Shown: in pieces, positions 38,601-49,400 of the stretch | Layout: each line of letters opens with the position of its first letter | How positions within the stretch are numbered: the first letter of the stretch is position 1 | From: Crambe crambe | Lineage: Eukaryota > Porifera > Demospongiae > Poecilosclerida > Crambeidae | Length of the DNA stretch: 64,000 bases | Assembly (NCBI GenBank): GCA_963924555.1 | Contig: OZ004588.1 | Coordinates: 7,103,205-7,167,204, forward strand | Direction of reading: 5' to 3' | Translations under genes and position numbers: made by a program | The notes under the pieces: generated by a model | The model's database searches: none | Told to the model about the DNA's origin: nothing | Seen by the model: the letters and a program-made list of their open reading frames with translations, nothing else

Positions 38601-40804
38601 CCATTCAGGATAATGGAGATATTGAAGGTATAGGAAAACAATCAGTGTGTAACAATGCTGAGATGAGACAGTTCAGAATAACTTACAATCTGAAGGAACA
38701 AAATTCAGCATCCGTTCAGGATAATGGAGATATTGAAGGTATAGGAAAACAATCAGTGTGTAACAATGCTGAGATGAGACAGTTCAGAATAACTTACAGG
38801 CTGAAGGAACAAAATTCAGCATCCATTCAGGATAATGGAGATATTGAAGGTATAGGAAAACAATTAGTATTTGATAATGTTGAGATGAGACAGTTCAGAA
38901 TAACTTACAGACTGAAGGAACCAAATTCAGCATCCATTCAGGATAATGGAGATATTGAAGGTATAGGGAAACAATCAGTGTGTAACAATGCTGAGATGAG
39001 ACAGTTCAGAATAACTTACAAACTGAAGGAACCAAATTCAGCATCCGTTCAGGATAATGGAGATATTGAAGGTATAGGAAAACAATCAGTGTGTAACAAT
39101 GCTGAGATAAGACAGTTCAGAATAACTTACATCCTGAAGGAATCAAATTCAGCATCCGTTCAGGATAATGGAGATATTGAAGGTATAGGAAAACAATTAG
39201 TATTTGATAATGTTGAGATGAGACAGTTCAGAATAACTTACAGACTGAAGGAACCAAATTCAGCATCCGTTCAGGATAATGGAGATATTGAAGGTATAGG
39301 AAAACAATCAGTGTGTAACAATGCTGAGATGAGACAGTTCAGAATAACTTACATCCTGAAGGAACCAAATTCAGCATCCGTTCAGGATAATGGAGATATT
39401 GAAGGTATAGGAAAACAATTAGTATTTGATAATGTTGAGATGAGACAGTTCAGAATAACTTACAGACTGAAGGAACCAAATTCAGCATCCATTCAGGATA
39501 ATGGAGATATTGAAGGTATAGGAAAACAATCAGTGTGTAACAGTGTTGAGATGAGACAGTTCAGAATAACTTACTTCCTGAAGGAACCAAATTCAGCATC
39601 CGTTCAGGATAATGGAGATATTGAAGGTATAGGAAAACAATCAGTGTGTAACAATGCTGAGATGAGACAGTTCAGAATAACTTACAATCTGAAGGAACCA
39701 AATTCAGCATCCGTTCAGGATAATGGAGATATTGACGGTATAGGAAAACAATAGGTATTTAACAATAGCTACTTAGTTCAGAATAACTTACTGTCTGAAA
39801 GAACCAGAAATAATGATCGTATAGGGTGAATGATCCATTCATATAAAAGGAAAAATAAATTGCATGAATATCCATTTCACATGGTGTTTTTATTGGTATG
39901 GTGCTGAACAGAGTGAATATGGAACCAATCTTTTTCAGAACTATCAATAACTTGGGGATGGTAAACAAATGGCTTTTCAGGGTCCTTACATACAGACTGT
40001 GGCCATTCATCAGGACATTCATCAAATAGGAAGTATTGTTATGTTTAATGAGTTAACTGCTAGTGGTAGCATTGTATACAAAAATTGTTTACTTTTTGAC
40101 CCTTGACCCTTGACCCTTGACCTAGCTCTTGCAGCTTGATAATTATAAGAATGCTGAGTCAGCCATATTGGATAAACTCTTAACTGCATACTTCATGAGA
40201 ACTTGGTGGTATCAGATCGTAAGAAATAATAATATGGTCTCTGTTAGCTTTGTTGCAATGCTACAGGTTACTGCCATAAAAGGTGCAGATATCCAGAATG
40301 GCATTGGAGTGACACCAGGATCAGTAACCCAGGCCAATTATGACACTGTGGTTGTTTTCCTGGAACCCAATGACAGCATTGGTCCCGGCCTCTTGATGCA
40401 CAGGTTGACAACTTGACACTTGACTAGTCAGCCCTCTACAATCACTGGACTGGACTGGTGGACTGCTTAAAAGCATGAAAACGCATTTATAGTGATGATG
40501 TACATTATAGCTGCAACTCTCCAATGGCTGTTTTACTGCAGCATGCTAAGCTTAGCCATAGTTTGGCAAAAAAATTTGTGGAATGTAGGAAACAGAAGTG
40601 CAATAGGCAAGAGAGAGGGTCACTCTATTATTACAAAACTGCTTATTCTTCATCACAAGCTTTCTCATATGCGAAATAGTTGTATGTTTTAGGTCAGTCT
40701 AGTCCACCAGTCCAGTCCAGTGATTGTAGACAGCCATCCTCCCTTGTAAATAGTACAATTAGTAATTAATAGCTCACCAGCTTCTCCTCTCGTCTTTCAG
40801 CCAT
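32631..40804 (-). CDS. ROC-COR GTPase with C-terminal Death domain, copy 2, with 34 candidate microexons
   Basis: Same plan as copy 1. Start exon 40804-40778 (MAERREEKL, Kozak ACCATGG), 34 candidate 3-nt exons, 36095-36065 (PPPTEEEILK), ROC-COR exon 35616-33548, the PISVSEINGVAKKLE exon near 33480-33250, two small exons, Death exon 32997-32719, and a last exon ending TAA 32631-32633 (KYLADKKDTA). Key motifs GAGGVGKS, WDCGGQQ and GTHGDD are intact, as are the CDHC...CLRC knuckle and the Death domain (NLTKAHLIGLGTALGLYYPR...EIVAAWLRKDD). The Death exon uses a slightly different donor (TTCAA then GTAACT), giving GISSKYLADK. In this copy the G1-G3 interval has a short deletion relative to copy 1 (FATSHFFHTRCSPE replaces GIALAASRLSRTGSNPE). 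Confidence 0.85.
36160..39800 (-). repeat. Array 2: 34 tandem units, each a candidate 3-nt microexon
   Basis: Same minus-strand core (CCTTCAG, 3 nt, GTAAGTTATT) in all 34 units. Triplets start at 36199, 36310, 36421, 36519, 36630, 36741, 36843, 36954, 37056, 37167, 37265, 37376, 37487, 37598, 37708, 37819, 37930, 38041, 38133, 38244, 38355, 38466, 38576, 38687, 38798, 38909, 39020, 39131, 39242, 39353, 39464, 39575, 39686, 39792. Encoded residues: S7, D6, F4, P4, G4, I3, R2, E2, T1, W1; no stops. Two unit subtypes occur: most have CAGTGTGTAACAATGCTGAG, eight have TTAGTATTTGATAATGTTGA in its place. Confidence 0.8.
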
Positions 40805-41026
40805 GGTAGCAACTAGCTTGTACACCTCAACAACTTGTTCCACTAGAAGAATAAGAGTTGCAAGCTAAGCAAAGTCACTCTGAAAGCAAGAAATCTCAGA
40901 ACCCATTATCAACCTGTAAGAGACCTCCCTGGTGATCTTCAAATTAGTTATCCTTTGAGCTGTAGTTTTCAGATGCATGTCCTTATTAGCTAATGTGGGA
41001 GTGTTATTTTACATACACTCTGTCAG

Positions 41027-42010
41027 GGGCCTCACTATTCTACGGAACAAATGAAACAGAACGGTTCCGAGACCCTATTTCATATGGAATTTCACTGCGC
41101 ATGTACAGGAGCATCCCTGATTAGTAGCACCTGTGTGTGCATATTGGAGAATCCAGGAATAATGCTGAAGATTTAAGATTCTAAGCATACAAGGTCTTAG
41201 GAGGTAATATTGAGCGACAACTTTACTACATTTTGCATGCATGACACATCAACTTGATGATCTAATGGCTGCAGAGCAGCTAACCTTCTTTAGAAAGAGC
41301 ATTTTCTCTGTTAGCTAACTCTTTACTATAAACACCAGGAAACAAGTAATAGGTACCTAACATGATGCTATACAAAATTCACTAGCATTATAATTTTAAT
41401 AACTTCAAAAAAAAAATCTGCACAGGGCCAGAAAGCTAGATTTTGAGTGTTGTATACTCCTATCATGTGCACAAACTAGTTTACAGCTTTGTATATGAAC
41501 CAAGTATACAAGAGTATACCAAGTATATGAACCAAGTATACAAGAGTATACCAAGTATATGAACCAAGTATACAAGAATATACCAAGTATATGAACCAAG
41601 TATACAAGAGTATACCAAGTATATGAACCAAGTATACAAGAGTATACCAAGTATATGAACCAAGTATACAAGAATATACCAAGTATATGAACCAAGTATA
41701 CAAGAGTATACCAAGTATATGAACCAAGTATACAAGAGTTAACCACATGTACACTCAAAGTTTACACCAAAATATAGAATTTAACAAGCATACAGCAGAA
41801 AATGTTACTTCTTTATCTCAGAGAGAAACTTAGAGCACGTAAAGTTCTCAATGACAAGAAGATCAGCTATGACACATTTCCACCATAATATTATAGGGAC
41901 CCCAAACTGTTAAACTCATATTGTGCATGTGCATACGCGTGTGCAGTGAAAATTCCATTCCGTGAAATAGGGTCCCGGAACCATTCCGTTCTGTTCCGTT
42001 CTGGAGGCCC
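41027..42010. mobile_element. Inverted-repeat (MITE-like) element in module 2 with expanded minisatellite
   Basis: Same terminal inverted repeats as at 30612-31384. The internal 30-bp unit (TATGAACCAAGTATACAAGA then GTATACCAAG) at about 41493-41745 has about eight copies here, against two in module 1 and three in module 3. Open frames across it on the minus strand are products of the 30-bp (10-codon) period. Confidence 0.78.
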
Positions 42011-42088
42011 AAATGCAGCAACAACTATATGGAAGGAGGAGGAGTTTTACACCCGTCTAGCTTGCTTGCTACATACATACATACGTAC

Positions 42089-42900
42089 CTGTATAGATGT
42101 GACCTTATTAAGGTGATTATGGAGAAGCTTCCTGTCTGACCCCTCCCCCTCCCCAAGTAGAACCTGTAGAGAAAGAAATTTATTTTTGTGGTTTGTGTCC
42201 CTATAGCAACATGTAGTCAACTAGCTACGGGGGTGTAGATAACCTTGATGGGGGGGGGGGGGGGGGGGGGGGGGGCTAAGGGTTATAGCATGCATGCCAA
42301 TATGGCTGCATAAGCAGCTGCAGGAGGTGGATGTGCCTCCTCCCACAGAGTGAGCTATGTGGATGCTGATGGGCAATTTCCTCTGTTTAAACTTTATTTC
42401 AATTGATCTTACCTCAAAAAGATGTGCAACAGAACTAGCAATAGAGTCACTTCTCCACACCTCACAGCAACTGACTGCAAAGGAAGAACACTTACCTGAT
42501 TCAAATACCGGTAGGTATTTTCTGTAGCTTGAGTTGAAATACAAAAAAGGGGTGGATCACAATAATGAATATCATTTAAAAAGTTACATGTGCCTAATCA
42601 CATGACTTATGATTATGATAAGGGTCAGGACTACTAGAGTAACATAAATATGCAATACTCAAGTACAGAGTATAAGTTTTCATTATTAGTGCTACAGCTC
42701 CAGTTAGCTATTAGCTATGACATGTAAGCACAACACTAGCTATTGACCATGCAGTAGTGGCAGGGGAAAGTTCAGTTATCTGATAGAGTTTTCTCAAGCA
42801 TTCGTCAAGTGTCTCTAGTCCCAGTTTCTTTCTCTTCTCTTCCAGCCCAAAACAGCCTTCCTCATCGTCTCCAGGAAGCGAGGCACTCCAGTCAAACAAA
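42089..42900 (-). other. Candidate upstream exons of ROCO copy 2
   Basis: Exon 42163-42089 (25 codons, VLLGEGEGSDRKLLHNHLNK) and exon 42474-42413 (SCCEVWRSDSIASSVAHLFE) both have good splice sites and would be open in this module. Further right, 42890-42770 has an open stretch (DWSASLPGDDEEGCFGLEEK...). The same exons are frameshifted or carry stops in modules 1 and 3, so they are either untranslated or a longer N-terminus kept only in copy 2. Confidence 0.45.
42250..42275. repeat. Poly-G run of about 26 bases
   Basis: Homopolymer within an apparently module-2-specific insertion (about 42225-42355) between two candidate upstream exons of ROCO copy 2; length is assembly-uncertain. Confidence 0.95.
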
Positions 42901-43122
42901 CAAACAAACAAACAAACAAACAAATGACTGAATGAACATACAAACTATAACAACATTTGACTTGACTGCAAGCAAATCTTCATGAAGTCAGACGTGAACA
43001 TCTAATATTAATACTTCGTTCTGTTCTTTGAATGACCCAACTTCTTTATTTGACTGAGGTGAGGAGTTGTATCCTTCAGAGTGTTCTCTCTGTATTATTT
43101 TGTGTTGTCCCTCCCCCCACAG

Positions 43123-43196
43123 GTTTATTAAGAGTGCAAGCAGCAGGACTTGGTGTGGAGATGACAGAAGATGATGAAGGGGAGGACTGCCCTTAA
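43123..43196 (+). pseudogene. Decayed copy of PSMD3 last exon (module 3)
   Basis: Preceded by the conserved acceptor CCCCCCACAG; ends GAGGACTGCCCTTAA. Same degenerate form as the copy at 32349, so the copies share a duplicated ancestor rather than being independent retro-insertions. Confidence 0.85.
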
Positions 43197-43419
43197 TCAG
43201 ATGCAGAACAAGTACTAGTGATTTTAAAAAATAGCATTACCAAGAATTTAATCAGAACAAGTATTACAATAAAATCATTTTAATTTTAAGAAAAATAGCA
43301 CAACCAAAAATTAACAATAAAAACTGTAAAAGATGTGCATATAAGTTATAAAGATTATAACAAGCTAGCTAAGTGAAGGTTTACAATGTGAAGTCACCAA
43401 TTCAATTCCATTAGCATTT

Positions 43420-46400
43420 TCAGGCTGTTTCTCTCTTATCTGAAATGTACTCTGTAGGTTGAAAGCATAGATTCTGTCACCATAGCAATAATGACCACAG
43501 TACTATCACTACAAGTTTTACTTTCTCTGATCCTGGAGGCCACCCCTGTGTGACCAATGGCCTCTAGAGTTGCAGCTAAACTGGCCCAGGTGGGAGGTCC
43601 AGTGGCTTTAGTGACACCATCGTCTTCCCTCAACCATGCAGCCACCATCTCATCTGACAGACTTTCCCCTCCAATCCTTTGAAGATGTGAATAGTACAAC
43701 CCCAGTGCAGTACCCAGTCCAATCAAGCCTTCTTTACTTAGGTTTTTCAACTCTACAGTAACTGCTCTGTGGTCGTCCATAGTCAAAAGCTGTGAAGAAT
43801 CGAAAATATGGTAACTATAGTTTAATGAAAGTATGATCAAGGATTCAAACTTACTGAACTGTTGGTGTGTGATGGTGATTCAGCTTTTTTTGCAAATTCA
43901 GAATACTTGACTCTAAAAGGATGAAGTGACATAAGGAAGTATCTAGCTGTGGCTATAGTCTTTACTTTTTTGCCACTTCTTGCATGTCAATGCACTCAAG
44001 GTGGTGGATGAGGTAAGGACGAGGAGGGACTCCAATCTGCTCCATTTCTTTGATCCAGCGTTCTATCAGTATCACTGGATCTTCAGTTTCATGTGTTGTC
44101 ATTTCCAAGGCATCTTTGAAATCAGCCAATTTCTGAGGATTTTCCTGAAACTCCTTGGCAACACCATTAATCTCAGGAACTGATATTGGACCAGTGGAAG
44201 CATGAGACTAAAGGATCATATAAATATGCACATGTAGCTAAATACGTAGCAATTGATATGTAAATAAACACCGCTAATTATGAAATACAAACCTTGGCTA
44301 TTTTTAGCCATTTTTTCTGGTCTTTCTTTTGTTCGTATATCTTGTCCTCCTGGCAAAGTAAACACGACTTGGTGGTGTATTCTGACTCCAGGAGAACAAA
44401 ATGCTCGGGAGTACAAGGATTATTAGTTTTGCAGTGGTCACAGGAAAAAGCAAAGGCCATTTTGATGCCTGGAAACCATTGGCTGACTTGATCGGTGAGG
44501 CCCTTTTGGATAGTGACAATTACTTCCTGACAAATATCTGGGAATATTGGGTTGCCACTTTCTCGTGGTTTTTCACGTACTAAATCGATCTGAATAGAAT
44601 GCTTGCATTCAGATATAGTAAGTGTGTCTATCTTTGAACCAGATTGACCCAGTGTGAAAGACACTCTATTTCTGTAGATGCCATGACCAAAGGCTATGTC
44701 GTAAGCCTTCTTCTTAGGAAGAGCTGTGGCCAGTCGGGTGAAGAACCCTGGGGGCAGATATTTGATATCTGGGAATACCAAATGCAATGGAGCAGCTCTC
44801 CTGTCATAGGATGGGGGGTCAGAAAGTCCTTTGTGCAAAGGAGGATTTGAGGGTCCATCATTTTGTGTGGAGGGATTCCTTAAATGCGATGGGGAATCAG
44901 GAGGTGTATAATATGGTGTGGAGGGCCTCCTTTCGTGTGATGGGGGTGTGTCATTTGGAGTGGAGGGCCTCCTTTCATGTGATGGGGGATCAGAAGGTGC
45001 ATTATTTCGTGTGGAGCTGGAGAGACTCTTTTCCTGTTGTGGAGCTTGTGGTGTGGTCGGAAGAGGAGGGAGTACAGAAGGAACAAAGTACTCTTTGCCC
45101 TTGAGATTATGCACTTTGCCACGAGTGTTGACTGGTGCCACTAAAAGGAAATGCTCAAGGAGGTCGACTATGGACTGAGGTGGCAAGCATGGATTAAGCT
45201 CGTCTTCTGTAGAAGTTTTCCAAATTTCAGCATAGAGTGCTTCAACAAGAATACCTTGATTTCGAAGAATGTCCCACAATCTTGGTGCTCTCACTTTTTC
45301 AAAGCCTTCAAGAGCCAGAAGCTTGGCTATCTGCTTTATGAGCCACTGAGGGTCAGCTATGACTATAGAGCTTAAGCTGGGGATCTTGTCATAGTGAAGG
45401 AACACAGCAAGGTCGTGATAAAACTTCAAGACACTGGGAACTGAATCTCTGGGGATGGTGCAGGCTTCTGCAACTGCTACCACTTCTTTCAACGTGAAAT
45501 AAGGCTTGTTTTTAGCCATTCTACGCAACACCTTCCTGAAGAGAACCCATGTAAGAGGTGTATCGACCTTCATTTCACTGCTGCAAGCAAAATCATTGAC
45601 AATTTGGAGAACTCTTCTGTACCCAGGATCTGCATTCTCCCGCCCAGCTGTTGTGTTGTCGATGATCACTCCTTTATCACAGACCAGGTGAGCATACTCT
45701 TTATCCTTGTACTCGGTGTACAGCTGCTCAAGAATCCTCTCTTTGTTAGCTTGTACAGTAGGATCATCACCATGGGTACCAACTGGCAAGATACGAGGAT
45801 ATTCAGGCATTTTAGTGATGCTTTCATTGGCACTTTTGTCAGTGAGAGTGGCATCAATGCAAGACATCCATTGCAGAAGGAGCTCTATCGTACTTTGCTC
45901 CAGAACTTGCTGTGTGGCATGACCTTGATAGTGAGAAAGGGATAAGCATCGCTTGTGTAGATCCTTTCGAGCATCAAACATGAGGAAGAACATGGACTTT
46001 GACGTTAGAAAGGCTGGCAGGATGCAGAGAAAGACTTGTTGGCCACCACAATCCCACACATACAGGAACACTTCAGATTCAGGTGCTTGAATTTCAGGAT
46101 GTTGCTTGGCTAATTCAATGATTTCTTCTATGATCTTCTGAGCTTCAGACATTTTGGGGCTACTTCTTGTACGAGAGAGATGTGATGCTGCCAAAGCAAT
46201 TCCTACTTGGATCCATTTTACCACTCGCAATGACTCAGTTTCTCCACTACTTACATCGTATACCAGACGCACTAGTCCAACCAGTTCATTAGTTTCATCA
46301 TCTTCAGTGACCGGCACCCAATACCCTCCACTAACACTTCCACCTTTTGCTGTGTGCATGCTGACGTCCCTTGAGGCCCCACTTTGTCCAGGTTGGAAAG

Positions 46401-49400
46401 TGCTGAGGTCAGCCATTTGAGTGCTGTTAACATTAGCTTCATCTGGAAGTGGTTTGTTCATCATTCCACGCTGGAAACTGCTCTTGCCTACTCCTCCAGC
46501 ACCAAGGTGCACGATGCGTGCATAAGCCACACTGACTACACCACTCTTCAATGCTTCCCTGTAGTTGGCTACACAACATATATGTCATCCATAACTGGTA
46601 TATAAGCCTACATGATGGAACAGACATGTAATGGCTTTGGAAATTGAGGTATAGTTTACTAATATACTACTACTGATTAGGCAGTCACATACAGACAGTG
46701 AGTCAACATAACTAAACAGATCAGAGTGGCTTGATGGGAACCTCGGTTATCCACACACCTTAGGCCAAAACTTTATTCGGATGAGTGAATAGTACAGTTT
46801 AATTATAGCTAGCACTATCCACCTAGAACAGTGCACGTGCTACTAATGTGTTACTTATCATGTGCATGAGCAAAGCACTCTCTAACCTGGCCTGCTTTTT
46901 TCAAAAATTTCATAAATTCATTGCCATTGAGGTTTTGTATAAACAATGTGAGGAAACCCGAGATTCCACTGTATGAAGTTCCTCTGATTAACAGATATCA
47001 TGCATTATGTAGCTACCTTCTAAGATTTCTTCTTCAGTGGGTTCATGTGGAGGCTGCATGAAGACAGGATAAGAATAATACCATTTTTGGGGCAATGAAA
47101 GGTAGGAAAACAATGCTGAGATGAGACAGTTCAGAATAACTTACAAACTGAAGGAACCAAATTCAGCATCCATTCAGGATAATGAAGATATTGAAGGTAT
47201 AGGAAAACAATCAGTGTGTAACAATGCTGAGATGAGACAGTTCAGAATAACTTACAAACTGAAGGAACCAAATTCACAGATATCGAAGGTATATAAGAAA
47301 ACAATCAGTGTGTAACAATGCTGAAATGAGACAGTTCAGAATAACTTACAAGCTGAAAGAACCGAATTCAGCATCCATTCAGGATAATGGCGATATTGAA
47401 GGTATGGGAAAACAATCAGTGTGTAACAATGTTGAGATGAGACAGTTCAGAATAACTTACACCCTGAAGGAACCAAATTCAGCATCCATTCAGGATAATG
47501 GAGATATTGAAGGTATAGGAAAACAATCAGTGTGTAACAATGCTGAGATGAGTCAGTTCAGAATAACTTACAAACTGAAGGAACCAAATTCAGCATCCAT
47601 TCAGGATAATGAAGATATTGAAGGTATAGGAAAACAATCAGTGCTGAGATGAGACAGTTCAGAATAACTTACATACTGAAGGAACCAAATTCAGCATCCA
47701 TTCAGGATAATGGAGATATTGAAGGTATAGGAAAACAATTAGTGTGTAATAATGCTGAGATGAGACAGTTCAGAATAACTTACACCCTGAAGGAACCAAA
47801 TTCAGCATCCATTCAGGATAATGGAGATATTGAAGGTATAGGAAAATAATCAGTGTGTAACAATGCTGAGATGAGACAGTTCAGAATAACTTACAACCTG
47901 AAGGAACCAAATTCAGCATCCATTCAGGATAATGGAGATATTGAAGGTATAGGAAAACAATCAGTGTGTAACAATGCTGAGATGAGACAGTTCAGAATAA
48001 CTTACAGCCTGAAGGAACCAAATTCAGCATCCATTCAGGATAATGGAGATATTGAAGGTATAGGAAAACAATCAGTGCTGAGATGAGACAGTTCAGAATA
48101 ACTTACATACTGAAGGAACCAAATTCAGCATCCATTCAGGATAATGAAGGTATAGGAAAACAATTAGTGTGTAACACTGCTGAGATGAGACAGTTCAGAA
48201 TAACTTACACCCTGAAGGAACCAAATTCAGCATCCAATCAGGATAATGGAGATATTGAAGGTATAGGAAAACAATCAGTGTGTAACATTGCTGAGATGAG
48301 ACAGTTCAGAATAACTTACAGCCTGAAGGAACCAAATTCAGCATCCATTCAGGATAATGGAGATATTGAAGGTATAGGAAAACAATCAGTGTGTAACAAT
48401 GCTGAGACGAGACAGTTCAGAATAACTTACAGCCTGAAGGAACCAAATTCAGCATCCATTCAGGATAATGGAGATATTGAAGGTATAGGAAAACAATCAG
48501 TGTGTAACAATGCTGAGATGAGACAGTTCAGAATAACTTACATACTGAAGGAACCAAATTCAGCATCCATTCAGGATAATGAAGGTATAGGAAAACAATT
48601 AGTGTGTAACACTGCTGAGATGAGACAGTTCAGAATAACTTACACCCTGAAGGAACCAAATTCAGCATCCATTCAGGATAATGGAGATATTGAAGGTATA
48701 GGAAAACCATCAGTGTGTAACATTGCTGAGATGAGACAGTTCAGAATAACTTACAGCCTGAAGGAACCAAATTCAGCATCCATTCAGGATAATGGAGATA
48801 TTGAAGGTATAGGAAAACAATCAGTGTGTAACAATGCTGAGACGAGACAGTTCAGAATAACTTACAGCCTGAAGGAACCAAATTCAGCATCCATTCAGGA
48901 TAATGGAGATATTGAAGGTATAGGAAAACAATCAGTGTGTAACAATGCTGAGATGAGACAGTTCAGAATAACTTACATACTGAAGGAACCAAATTCAGCA
49001 TCCATTCAGGATAATGAAGGTATAGGAAAACAATTAGTGTGTAACACTGCTGAGATGAGACAGTTCAGAATAACTTACACCCTGAAGGAACCAAATTCAG
49101 CATCCATTCAGGATAATGGAGATATTGAAGGTATAGGAAAACCATCAGTGTGTAACATTGCTGAGATGAGACAGTTCAGAATAACTTACAGCCTGAAGGA
49201 ACCAAATTCAGCATCCATTCAGGATAATGGAGATATTGAAGGTATAGGAAAACAATCAGTGTGTAACAATGCTGAGACGAGACAGTTCAGAATAACTTAC
49301 AGCCTGAAGGAACCAAATTCAGCATCCATTCAGGATAATGGAGATATTGAAGGTATAGGAAAACAATCAGTGTGTAACAATGCTGAGATGAGACAGTTCA

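Noticed and set aside
41405-41758. Minus-strand ORFs with YTWFIYLVYSCILGS repeats
   Set aside because: They are translations of a 30-bp minisatellite inside an inverted-repeat element, open in several frames at once.
42880-42923. Signal-peptide-like FVCLFVCLF before DWSASLPGDD
   Set aside because: It is the translation of a (TTTG)n microsatellite; copy number differs between modules, so a real signal peptide is unlikely.
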